From: Lasiosphaeria ovina
Lineage: Eukaryota > Ascomycota > Sordariomycetes > Sordariales > Lasiosphaeriaceae
DNA length: 64,000 nucleotides
Reading direction: 5' to 3'
Assembly (NCBI GenBank): GCA_033439765.1
Contig: JAULSN010000003.1
Location: 310,001 to 374,000 of the forward strand
In this document: positions 1 through 10,520 of the stretch, piece after piece
Layout: the number at the start of each line of letters is the position of its first letter
How positions within the stretch are numbered: position 1 is the first letter of the stretch
The notes under the pieces: model-generated
Seen by the model: the letters and a program-made list of their open reading frames with translations, nothing else
Databases searched by the model: none
What the model was told of the DNA's origin: nothing
Program-made: the position numbers and the translations under genes

Positions 1-1832
1 CGATGTGCCCTTGGGCGTTGCGCAGCGGATCCGGTTAGCCGTCGTCTCGGTCGTGCACGTGTAGTCGGGCAGCGTCGTGTTGGCGATGCCGGTGAAGACG
101 ACTCTGTTTCGTGGCGGTTGTCAGCGCGTGCTTTTCAAGGGGGTGTTTGTTTCTGGCACGCCAAATAGGGGGAGAGATGAAGGGAAAGGGGAAAGGTAGA
201 AAGAAGGGAAATGCGGAGAGAAACAACATTAAAAAAAGAACACAAAGAAATAAACCCACGGGTGCGCCGAATCCAAATCACTACAGTGCCACGTCGCGTT
301 GAGCACCAGCGTGCGCGCGGCCATATCATACTGCAAGCTGCAGGCCTGCAGGACGGCCTCGCTGCTGCTGCCGCCGGCCAGCACGCACGGGTACCACGTC
401 CCCGGGGCAGGCGGCGAGAGATGCACGTTCTGGGCGCGCACCGTGGCCGTCGGGTAGTCGGCGCTGTCGGGCGGGGCGCTGGCGAGGGCGACGCGCAGCG
501 CGAGCGCGCCGACGCCCGTCGAGCTGGCGCCCGCGAGCGAGATGGTCGTCTCGAAGTCGCTCAGCCGCCACGCCGGCGCCACCGCCGACGCCGCCGTGCA
601 GCTGCTAGCCGTGCTGACCGCCGCGTCGGTCAGCGCGTAGGGCGCCAGCGCCGACTCGGACACCTGCTTGCCGGGGAAGTCGATGGGGTCGCCCGTGTTG
701 GTGCAGAAGGTGATGGTCGGCTCGGACGGCTCGTGGTCGAAGTCGCTGCACGTGAGCGGCAGCTTGGTCGATGCCGTGCCGGTGATGGTGAGTCTGTTTT
801 TGTGTGTTGGTGGTTAGAAGATGGAAAAGGAGAGGGATAGGTGGACGACTCACGGGACAGCCGGGCTGACGTCGTCGCAGAACCACGTCTCGTTCATCGT
901 CAGCGCAAAGGTGGCCGGGTCAAAGAGCATGGACGTCTGGATGGTGTGGGCCTGGTGCGGGCGGTACGGGCCTTGGACCTCGCAATCGAGGATCTGGAGC
1001 TCGGGGTAGTTGACCGTGTTGCCGAGGCAGCCGGCCGTGGCGCCCGTGGCGAGGTTGGTGACGGCCACGTACGCGTTGCCCGACACCTGGACCGTGCCGT
1101 TGGCGCCGACCTCGGTGCGCCGGACGATCTGCGACGCCTGGAGCTCCCACGCGGGCGTCTTGGACGCCGCCGCGCAGCCCGGCGTATCGTGGCCCACCGG
1201 CCCGTCCTCGGCCGCCGGCGAGACGCGAACCGGCGCCACCAGCGACGCCCGGATCAGCACCGGCGCCACCGACGATCCGTCGAGCGCGATGGTCGTGTTG
1301 CCGACTGCCGAGAAAATAATGCTGGTTGTCAGGACGCCGTGTTAGTGACCAACGTTTCCATAACACCCTTCCCGTTTCCCCCACCTCCTATCCCATATCC
1401 TCTACCCCCTTGTCACAAAACCGTTCCCCGAGAAAAAAAAAAAAAAAAAAAAAAACAGAAAAAAGTGACGTACGGCTTGCCCGGAGTCATGTCGCTGCAG
1501 GCCCAAGTCTCGTTGACGAGCACGCTGGCCATGCCGTTGTCCAGGCTGACCGACGCCTGCAGGGCATCGGCGGCGGGCGTCTTGCCGCTCGGGGCGCAGC
1601 TCGTCCACGCGCCGCCCGGAGACGCGGGGCACGCGAGGTCGGCCGCGGCGCTGGTGGCGCGGTTGACGAGGCGGAACGACAGCAGCGCGGGCTTGGCTAG
1701 CTGGACTTCTTGCACGAGCCAGCTGGGCGCGGCGAACGAGTCCAGCGTGCAGCTGCCGGCAGTGGCAGCGGCAGCGGCCCGGGCAGGGGCGAAGCTGCCC
1801 GCGGCAGACAGGAGAGCGAGGAGCGCGAGCAT
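1..1832 (-). CDS. Secreted protein of repeated exon-sized modules (3' end outside window)
   Basis: Family not recognised. Exons on the minus strand: 1832-1474, 1321-854, 793-260 and 103-1 (partial). The ATG at 1832 begins a typical signal peptide (MLALLALLSAAGSFAPARA), so the product should be exported. Exons 1-3 each encode one related module. Each module has a Cys, an APxW-like motif (APSW, TPAW, APAW), further Cys/Trp positions, and a closing NxTWxC(S/D)D motif (NETWACSD, NETWFCDD, NATWHCSD) that includes an N-glycosylation sequon. Each intron then splits a proline codon as CC|GT. The next exon opens with a hydrophobic strand ending in NTT or similar (GNTTIAL, ANTTLPD). All three introns are phase 2 and all phases agree. 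The first intron holds a run of about 20 T on the coding strand. Splice sites are GT-AG throughout. A cell-wall or extracellular role is inference only. Confidence 0.75.
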
Positions 1833-2781
1833 GGCTGATGTGGCGTGGGGACGACGGACACCGGGAGAGAAAGGGGGAGCGAGGCAGGCGAACGAGGAGC
1901 TATGAGGCTTCAAGGGGCCGCGATGTCATTAATTCATGCCCTGGTGTCGCGGGCTCTGCTTCTGGCTCCGAGAGCCACCATCATATGGACGCCCACCTCG
2001 CCGGCACGGCACCACCCCCCCCCCCCCCCACGAGCCCTTATTATTTGTTTCCTCTCACTCTCGCCCATATCCGCACATGAAATTGAGTCTCTTGGCTGGC
2101 CGGCCAGCAGCCAGCAATACCCCGCAGCGCATCTTGCTGGTCTGCCCGCCAGAGCAGTCGTGGAAGCTAGCTACCTCTCCAATATATGCTGTATATATTG
2201 CGAGAATATTCCCGGCTTTATATTGAATTGTTCCCTGCCAAGACGGCCGGTAGATGGGCGGCCTTCTTCGTTCTCGGCGGCTGAACTTATTGCATTTCGG
2301 GCTTCTGGGCCAAGGCTGAGGGCTGGAGCCCCAAGAGAACCCAAAGAGACAAAGAAATGCGAGAGCCATTCCGAGGCCCCAAGACAATCTCTCTGACGTA
2401 TGGCCTTCACGAGCTTGTCTTCCAGTGACTATGCTATGATGGTCCGTCGGCTACAGTTTCTCTGCCAAGGGCGAGCCATTCTTTTACCCGCGTGCCTCTT
2501 TGCGAGGGGCCGGTGCGGACGAACACCACCACACCACCGCTTTCCCTGAGCTTCGGTGGCACAGAACGTCGAGACAAATTACCCGTGCAGCACCACCTCA
2601 TGGGTTGGTGGCTGCAGGTCCAGGAGATCCCCTCGGATCCTTCTAGAACGCAGTTCATTTATGGGCCGGCAACATGGGAACGCACGCCTACCCACCTCAA
2701 ACAGCAAATGACCTTGCAGCGTCATAGCCTGTCATTATGCGGCAAAGCAGAATACAGAGAAAACACATGATAAATTCCCGT
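1833..2781. other. Intergenic region, shared upstream/downstream flank
   Basis: No gene is supported. This is the promoter side of the modular secreted protein (minus strand, starts at 1832) and the 3' side of the DUF3176 gene (stop at 2782). It contains a run of C at about 2015-2030 and an AT-rich patch near 2180-2230. Reading frames here lack family resemblance and splice structure. Confidence 0.6.
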
Positions 2782-5035
2782 CTACTGGTACACTCTATCA
2801 AGTTTGAGCGTCCCGCCTCCGCCCTGGGCAGCGTCAAGCTTGACCTGGATGCCTTTGGCCTCGCGCTTCTTGGCCGCGAGGCTGTCGAGCTCGTCAAACT
2901 TTCCCCGCGCGCCCTCGTCGAGGCCGTGAAACAGCATGGCCAAGGCGCTGGTCTTCCAGGCGCGCGCACCCGAGGTCCACGTGCGGTGGATGGCGACAAA
3001 CAGGAACACGGTGGCTAGCAGCACCGCCAGCACCGGCACCGCCACGAAGCCCCAGCGCACGTGCACGTAGCTCTCGTTGGTCAGCGACGTGCCGTTGACT
3101 TGCTGGCCCGAGATGGCGCGGAAGCTGGCCGACATGGACACGGCCAGGTCGCTCATGAGCATGTCGAGCCCGTTCGCGTACTCGTAGTAGTTCCAGTAAA
3201 AGGCCTGGACCATGTCCGTGTCGAAGAACGTCACGCCCGACGAGATGCCCACCGTCAGGTTTACCACGATGGGGCTGCCCGGCAGGTTGGTCATGGTGCG
3301 GTTGGTAACGCTCGAGCTACGCGAGGCCGTGCCGTTGCGGAACAGCGTTGTGAACCACGACTGAATCCCCAGCATGGCGTTCGCCGTCATATTGTATGAC
3401 GTTCCGGTGGTGTTGCTGGTGATGACAATGGGCTGCGGCTGCCCGTTACTGATGAGCGATGCGCCTCCGTCGCCGGGCACTGTGTCATTGGTTGTCTGGC
3501 TGAGGATGGTCTCGTTGAGGTTGCCGTTGCGCACCGACGACTGTATAGTCTGCACGCACGCGCTCAGTGTACACTGCCGCGCCCACGGCTGGATTTCACC
3601 CGCCTTGCCCGCCTGCGCCTCGGTGCCCATGAAGGTGAGCTTCATGATAGTCGAGTACGATGCGCCGCCCATAGATCCAGGGAACTATGGCAAGAAGCCT
3701 GATCAGCATGGCGCACTGCATAGACCACTGCCAGTCTCGACTCACCAGAGATGTCATGCCAAACACTTCCGCACTCGTGCTCAGCCGCGCCCCCGACGGC
3801 AGCGTCCAGCCGCAGCCAGACGTGCTGCCGCCGCGTGCCGTGCCGTTGGAGCAGAAGCGCGACAAGTACTCGGACATGTCGATGCACTTGTAGCACACCG
3901 CCAGCGTCTCAATGGGGTCCCAGTCGCAGTCCCCTGTCTGGCAGGTAAAGGGCAGGCTCATCCATGGTTTTCCGTTCTCGGCAAACATGCCGTTGTACAC
4001 GGCCGCCTTGAGGGGCAGGATGGGCACGAACGGCGCCGCGTCGCTGTTACCAGACAGGGCCGGCCCGTACTTTAGCGCTCGAAAGTTGACAGCCCCCTGG
4101 GGCGTCGACACGGTCCGCACGGGGTATGTGGCAATCTGCTGGGCAAAAGGATTCAGCAGAAGCGCAATCACCATAATTGTGCAGCCAAACGATCCGGCGA
4201 TCCTGCGAATCTGGCGTTAGTCGAGCATCACAGCTAGAGGGTCTTCTCTGTCACTTGGAACGTACCCTCCACGGGCCCGCAGGAGCAGGGCCAGGGCACC
4301 CAGAGCGCCACGGCTCGCGTCATCAAAGAGCTCCATGTCTGAGAGAGGTGTGCGGTTCTGCCTGAAGCGAATCCACTTGAGCTGGCCTAGGCCACTGGAC
4401 AGGGGCACACTCATGCTGGCGGTAGCGATGGTGGCCAGGATGGCAATAATGGCGTTGAGCGTGATGGAGGACGGCCACGACGGCAGTGACTTGCCGTCGT
4501 AGTAGGCTAGGACGCCCGTGATGGACCCCACGGCGCCGATGGCGAAGAGCATGCTTAGCATCTCGTACGTCCACGAGTTGGCCCTGGAGAGTATGGACTC
4601 GCCGGTCAGGCCAGTCTTTTGCGACGAGCCATCGGTCCCGGCGGACTTGGGGACCCTGTCCCAGACTACGGGCGAGGCATTGAAGGCTGTCTGGGTGAAC
4701 TGCGGCTGCTTCTCGGGGACGGGTGGTGCGAACTGGCCGTCGGCAATTTGATCTTGAGGCGCCTGGTATGGGGTGTTGAGATACTGGGTCGACAGCAGAG
4801 GGGGCGACTGGGACGGCAGCTGCGGGGACAGGACCAGTTGAGGTAACTGGATCGAGGACTGGCTCGAGGGCGAAATCTGCTGGGGCTGGGGCTGGGCAGA
4901 CATTTGATAGGCAGGCCTGTATCCGGCGTCGATGTTCAGGTACTGGTAGGTTCCGAAGCCAGCCTCGGCGGCCTTGGTGCTGTCCTGGCCAGTGACAGCT
5001 TCGTCCCCGCCGAGACGGGTTTGTCGGTATGACAT
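2782..5035 (-). CDS. DUF3176 multi-span membrane protein
   Basis: Exons 5035-4266, 4202-3746 and 3684-2782 give a 709-residue product; the phases close exactly. Residues 1-150 are a Gln/Pro/Ser-rich, probably disordered cytosolic arm. From about residue 155 the DUF3176 signature follows: a first membrane span (LSMLFAIGAVGSITGVLAYY), then LPSWPSSITLNAIIAILATI as the second span, then GQLKWIRF and PLSDMELFDDASRGALGAL. A third span (GSFGCTIMVIALLLNPFAQQ) starts exon 2. A long Cys- and N-glycosylation-rich loop leads to a last span (VAVPVLAVLLATVFLFVAIH) near residue 620, followed by a charged tail. The family is widespread in filamentous ascomycetes and has no established function. The intron 1 acceptor was chosen as the AG just before GATCGCC because it keeps frame. 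Family assignment is from recalled motifs. Confidence 0.85.
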
Positions 5036-6784
5036 GTTCCTTGACGAGTCTGCCTGCGGTGTAGTGGAAATGGGGGCACGAACGTGGACGTGGCAAGCTG
5101 TGAGATAGTAGGGCTCCAGAGGGCGAGTCTAGTGGAACCATGGGGGTATTTGACTGCTGGCAGCAATGGGCAGATGCGCGGATGAGCCGGTACCCTAACG
5201 GGTAGGCGTCTGTAGTCTGGCCCATTGTGAGGAACTGGGATGGGTGCTGCTATCGGCGTTGACGCCGCCATGCAGCGGTATGGTCCGGAAGGGCAAGGTT
5301 AAGGATGGTCCGCCGGGGCACAGAGAGGCACCTTGGGGCCGGGACGCGGCAGAAGGCCGGGGGCGGGCGGGAGCAGGAGCTGTCATTCGTGTGACAAGTT
5401 CGTCTTGCCGCGAGTCTGCGTTGTTCGACAGCCCCCATGGTCTGGTCCGGTCCTGCAGATGGAAGACTGAGCTGAAGGGTGGGTGGCAGGCCAAAACAGG
5501 GCACGTTCAACGTTGGCAGATAACGACAGTACGGTCGAGAAACATGGCTGGTCAAGAACAAGTAACGCCGCAGCCGCCTGCAAGCCACGGATGCAGTTGG
5601 TTGAACGGGAGCCGTTCCCGCCATGGCCAGCGCTGATTAGCTTATTGTTCGCATAAAGTTTGCAGTCGACCGTCAAGATACTGGACTCTCTCTGGCCCCA
5701 TGTCTCATTCTGGGAATATTGCTCAAGTGTGCTGCCGTCAGCAACAACCGGCCACGGCAGTCAACACCTCAGGTCTATCAGCCGCTCAGTCAGTGTTGTC
5801 GATCAGCTACAGTAGCATCACGACAACGAACAGCAGCAACCAACAGCAGCAGTCTGCATGGTTGCAAAGCCGCGGACAGGGAGAAAACAATCGGCCGCGT
5901 CATGTGCTGACACGCATTGGATTGGGTCCAGGCCGGGCGAGGCAGGTCTGCACTGCGGTAGCGTCCATGTTCTGAGGTTCTCTCGTCAATCTCAGCATGC
6001 CGTTGACCAAGGCAGCAGTCTGCATGCATGGGCGCACATCCGCCATCCGCCTAGAACAAAGTCGATGAGAGATGGGGGCCAGCTGAAGGCGGTATGTAAG
6101 TACGCATATGCAAGTCCGGTAACGATCCCAAAGTTGTGCGTCGGGGTGGGATGGAATAAAAATTGAAAGAAGATGAAAATCTGTTGAAGAGGGTGTCGAC
6201 GACTGCGTTCCCTCACACCTCAGGTTTCCATTTTTAGCTCTTACCACCCCGCGATTGCAGGCACCGTGCTGTTGCAGTGTTGCACCTGCCGGCTCTTTCC
6301 CACAGCAGCGGACGGCCAGTGAGGACGGACTCTGCCCCGCGCCTGCCTGAGGAACGCGGCACAGCCCCAATTCGAAACTTCCACTTGGTCTGTCGCTGCA
6401 CGGCGGGCCCCCAAACCATTGGACGCCCAACTCTGAGGGGTGATAAGCTCTTGTTTTGGCTTTTCTCTCGACGGCGCGGGCTGGGGCTCGACGGGATTCA
6501 GCACATGGATGTTTCATCCCGACCCAAGGTAACGCCCCCTCACACAGTACTAGGCACAGGCTCGCAACTGTCCCTCCACAGTGGGGTGAGAGAGCCCACC
6601 AAAGGAGGGGTTCGGATGGATCAAGACCGCAACCCCACAACGGCAAAACCTCAAGCTTTTTTTCGATCCGCAATTCAAAAGGTTCCATCTTGATATGCCG
6701 AGGAACGGAGCCTTATTTTCTATCTCTCCTCTTTAATAACATGCATTTCCACTCCGTAATCTCGTCAAACAAGCCTACTGCGGC
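5036..6784. other. Intergenic region upstream of the DUF3176 gene
   Basis: No gene is supported. The first few hundred bases should hold the DUF3176 promoter and 5' leader (minus strand). A 262-residue frame lies on the minus strand at 5900-6688, but its composition (Cys, Arg, Ser, Pro scattered, no domain) looks like chance. Nothing else was recognised. Confidence 0.55.
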
Positions 6785-6878
6785 GCCTGATTAGCACAGT
6801 GGTAATGCGTTGCACTCGTAACGAGACACATCATCTTGAAACATGCAAAGATCACTGGTTCAATTCCAGTATCAGGCA
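6785..6878 (+). tRNA. tRNA-Thr (anticodon CGT), intron-containing
   Basis: The cloverleaf can be drawn directly. The acceptor stem GCCTGAT (6785-6791) pairs with ATCAGGC (6871-6877), with A73 at 6878. The D arm includes AGTGGTAA. The anticodon stem TTGCA/TGCAA encloses loop CTCGTAA with anticodon CGT. The T arm is ACTGG-TTCAATT-CCAGT. Between anticodon position 37 and the 3' half of the loop there is an insert of about 22 nt, the canonical site for a nuclear tRNA intron. Threonine is read from ACG codons. The run of T after the 3' end is short. Confidence 0.9.
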
Positions 6879-8713
6879 CTTTAAAACCTGATATTCCAAT
6901 ATCACCACTCTTTCTTTTTACACTTGATGATTTCTGTAAGAAATCATCACCAACACAACCCAGAGAGTGGTTTACCACAAGGTATCTGTGGTCTGGCTGC
7001 ATTCCATGGTCTAGGCAGTTTTCACCTCTGACCCGCCAGTCCGCTCTTGATCTGCATTCCCAACAACACGTCTAGCGACGAACACGCTCCCACCCGCAGA
7101 TATCCACCTTGCATGTCGTTGAACAACCATGCCACGACAACCCCTTGTGAGAAAATGGGAAGAAAAACAAAAGAAAGAGAAAAGAAGGTTCTGATGCTAC
7201 ACCCGCCCCTCTGCAACACCGCCAAAAAAAAATTCATATTAGTCCATGCTACTCCTTCCTTCCAGTCTGGCCGGGCCCTACCTTGCTTGCATGACCCTTG
7301 ACATAGGTCTTTTCTAGTGTACTGCCTAGTTTTACGTTTCAAGTTTTCCTGGGACCTACCTTACCTTACCTTTTTCCCTACCTCCACTAGAACTAGCTTG
7401 TACCACCTCGGGTAGGGCCGGCCGGGCCGGCCGAGCGGCTGCATAATTACGGGACGAAACGTGCCCTGACCTGCCCTGACCTGACCTGGGGGTTTCTCTC
7501 GGTGTCGAGCCAGTCAGCCTCTTTGATTACGACAAGCATGTGAACATGCCTACTCCTAATAATAATGGCATGCTCAACTTTCTGCGAGGAACGGCGACAT
7601 CAGTGTAAGCAAGCCTCGCGATACCTTGGCTAAATGATGAGCTACCTTACCTTACTTGGACAGCCGAGTTAAACTATTAACCCCTCAAGCAGGTCTCGCA
7701 GGAGAGACCTCAACCAACCAACACCCAAGCCAGAACGGATGGCATACGAAGCTACGATATTCATGACACATTTGCACACTGGTTTCGTCACAGTCTAGCG
7801 ACATGCGTACCTAGATTCCACGTCTACATCTTCGGCTGACGCCCAGTGCGTAAGAGCACAACACCATTGCGCCGCAAGACTCACGGGAATCCCAAACAGC
7901 AAAATTCACCACATTGCCCCATATGGAATTTGGCAGTCTTGCAACGATGCATAAAAACCGGCCGTCGTATCCGTACGCCACGTTCCATTATTGACAAAGC
8001 GGTGAAAGTCCGTGTCTACATACATAAAGTCCCAGTTTTAGCTACATGCGGCCAAGTTTAGGTTTTCTAGCCCCATTCTGGTTTCTCTTGCAAACCAGCG
8101 CCCGTGTGGGCGCCGTCGAGCACATAGCAGAGCTCTGGTTTTCGCCAATTTGTTTCGCAGATTTTGTTTTGTTTTTTAGTCGGGGTAGTCATTTGACAGG
8201 CACCGTCCCTTGTCCAACAGTCCAAAGGACAGCCCCTTGTTGAAGGACCATCCCTTTAGCCCACCTCGTAAATACGACGGCAACCCCAGAAAGGATGCCC
8301 ATGGCCCTAACCCCTCAATATCGCATGCCGAGCCAAAGTGTCCCGCTTGATAGGAAAGTTAAAGCACGTGCGAGACGCAGCTTTCAAAGAGTATGCAAAG
8401 GTCGTTGTCATCTGAGTGCTTGCGACCTTGGAATGTGGGCCTGCAAGCGAGTCATAAGTCTTGATCATTCCAACGTGTTTTTGTCCGAGCCTGCAAAAAA
8501 AGACATTCGGGAGAGATGGTATATGGATCAGCCAAAGGACGCCGTTGCGAGCCCGAAAACCCGGTTGCCCTGTACCGAAAAGAAGTGCCGGGGAAACCGA
8601 AAAAAAGAACGCGGATATCGAGACCGGAACCGGCCAGGATGTCAATACAAAGGAAACCGAAATGCCAACGGCCTGGGCACTCGCCGCCTGCCATAGTGAC
8701 AGGCCCGGTGCAG
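6879..8713. other. Intergenic region with TACCTTACC motif copies
   Basis: No gene is supported. The segment contains clustered TACCTTACC-type motifs at about 7352-7370 and 7641-7657, and a GC palindromic run of GGCCGGCC units near 7417-7435. It is the 3' flank of the zinc-knuckle gene that ends at 8714. The frames present are short and without family resemblance. Confidence 0.55.
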
Positions 8714-9619
8714 TTAGGCAACGGGAGCGACGGGAGGAGCAGCCGGGGCGGGGATGCTCTGCGCGGCGCTCAGATCAGGGTTCGTCTGGATCGGCTGAGC
8801 ATCGCCGTTGGGCTTGGCCTTCTCGGGGCAATCGCGGCTGATGTGGCCCGCCTGGGAGCAGTTGTAGCAGATCTTGCCAGCCGTGTTGAGGGGTCCGCCG
8901 TTGGGAGCGGTGCAGTCGCGTGATATGTGCCCCAGCTTGCCGCAAGCGTAGCACTTCATCGACTGTGCTTGGCAATCGCGGGCAAAGTGATTTGGACCAC
9001 CGCACTTGTAGCAAGTCGCCGGACGCTGACCCAGTGGGGGGTAGCGGTTCGGCTGCTGAAATCTAAATTGGCCTTGGGGCATCGGGGCGCCCCTGGGCAG
9101 TCCAACAGGTCCAGCAGGCCCGGCGGGCCCGGCGGTTGGCGGGTTGGGGCAGTTGCGCTAGGGAAACGAGTGGAGTTAGACGACGGAGAACCTAATGTGT
9201 GGGCCACGTCCAGGTAGAGTTTGACATACCATAAGATGACCGGGGAGACCGCAGTTATAGCAACGGCCCGTGGTACCAGCGCTGACCAAGCGAAGGGTCG
9301 GGCAGTCAGCCTGAACGTGTCCTAGACCTTGGCAGTGGTAGCACTGCTTGGCCTCGGTGCTGCGAGGCAAAGGGCATTCGTTCGATTCATGATCTGGCAG
9401 GCTCAAATTTCAGTCCCGGGCAAACTAGCGTAGAAGCAGGGAACAAAACCTACTCGGCTGCTTGCCTATTCCAGAGGTTGATTAGTGACTTGCTCAGCAA
9501 GAAACGAGAGGGGGATTCTGCTTACAGTTGTAACAGAGGCGATGGGGGGATGAACACGCTTCGGCGTGGTGTCCAAGCTCGCCACATTTATAGCAGGCGC
9601 GGCGAGAGAGCGACGACAT
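8714..9619 (-). CDS. gis2: GIS2/CNBP-type CCHC zinc-knuckle protein with micro-exon
   Basis: Exons 9619-9526, 9465-9454 (12 nt), 9393-9230 and 9157-8714 give 237 residues in one frame. The ATG at 9619 starts MSSLSRRACYKCGELGHHAE, the usual N-terminus of this family in filamentous fungi; the frame further upstream is non-coding in character. Seven CX2CX4HX4C knuckles can be read, beginning CYKCGELGH, CYNCKQPNH, CYHCQGLGH, CYNCGLPGH, CYKCGGPNH, CYACGKLGH and CYNCSQAGH. A Gly/Pro/Gln-rich linker lies between knuckles 4 and 5, and the tail is Ala/Pro-rich. Proteins of this family bind single-stranded nucleic acid and act in translation and mRNA handling in the cytoplasm. The second knuckle is only complete if the 12-nt exon is included. 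Both small introns have GT-AG ends and plausible branch sites. Confidence 0.88.
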
Positions 9620-9758
9620 TATTTCGTATGGGTTATATTCTTCTGCATCAGCTGTCAGCGCAACGCTCAGTGGCTTCTTATCACAGCCGGTCCTTCCTGG
9701 ACCTGACAAGCAGTATGCGACAAAAGGCAGCATAACAAAGAAAAAAAGGTGAAGTAAT

Positions 9759-10520
9759 TCAATCCGGTAGACAAGGCGTAAGGCCACGTTGAAGCATGAG
9801 CAGACCAGGATCGATCGAAGCGGCGGTGGCCGGAACCGTATTTAACTGCAAAAAGCAGACTTCGACTCGCTTTGCAAACTTCATAATAACCCTCGGCCAT
9901 GTCGCAACCCCGAGCTTAATTCGCCCATGCGAAGGAACGAAGGCAGGTTGCGCGGGGCAAAGTTTAACATGTGGACTTGATGGGACACGGTGTTTCGAGA
10001 CGCAGGAATCGCGTAGCAAACAAAAATGTCGGGGGGCGTGTTTCTTCTTGTGCTTGCGGAATGCGAAGAAAAGCCTTGGCTCACGTATGTCGTCGTTTTG
10101 TCCTTCGCAGTCCAGAACGGGGTCGTTTGAATCCTCATCCAGTGTGCCTAGGAGAGTCTTGACTGAGGGCTTCACTCCCCAGCCGGGCTGCAAATGCTCG
10201 GGGTCCGGTTGGAAACCGGCTGCCCAGCGGGTCGCCATGCTGTCTTGTTCTTGATACTCTGACTGTGGGGTGTGCCGGTCATCGATGTCACGCAACCCCA
10301 GGTGTGGGGGTGTGTCATCTTCGCCAATATCTCGGAGAATACTGCGAATCACCGTGTGATCCCCCACTGTAGGTTTCCTTGCGACCGCGGCGACGGAGGA
10401 GTGCGAAAGCTTACGCGCGTTTAGCAGCGAAGCTCGTCCCGGGCCTTGAAATTTGCTACGAGCAGCGGCAAAACAAGATGCGCCAGCCTTCAGCTGATAG
10501 AATGCCGAGTCGAGCTTCAT
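9759..10520 (-). CDS. Hypothetical protein, doubtful
   Basis: A single open frame of about 253 codons begins at ATG 10520 and ends 140 bp before the zinc-knuckle start on the same strand. The middle third looks protein-like: acidic and Pro-rich segments such as DDTPPHLGLRDIDD and LGTLDEDSNDPV, then a basic patch FRKHKKKHAPRHF. The last 60 or so residues look like chance translation. A possible 48-nt intron (GTAAGC near 10417 to CTACAG near 10370) would also preserve the frame. No domain was recognised. It could be a short orphan gene, or part of the zinc-knuckle gene's 5' leader that happens to be open. Confidence 0.35.
   Translation of the reverse strand: MKLDSAFYQLKAGASCFAAARSKFQGPGRASLLNARKLSHSSVAAVARKPTVGDHTVIRSILRDIGEDDTPPHLGLRDIDDRHTPQSEYQEQDSMATRWAAGFQPDPEHLQPGWGVKPSVKTLLGTLDEDSNDPVLDCEGQNDDIREPRLFFAFRKHKKKHAPRHFCLLRDSCVSKHRVPSSPHVKLCPAQPAFVPSHGRIKLGVATWPRVIMKFAKRVEVCFLQLNTVPATAASIDPGLLMLQRGLTPCLPD

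Noticed and set aside
211..1905. Long plus-strand frames of 209 and 354 codons
   Set aside because: Antisense to the modular secreted gene; Arg/Ala-rich shadow translations that run across its introns.
5900..6688. 262-codon minus-strand frame
   Set aside because: No domain, odd Cys/Ser/Arg composition, no family resemblance.
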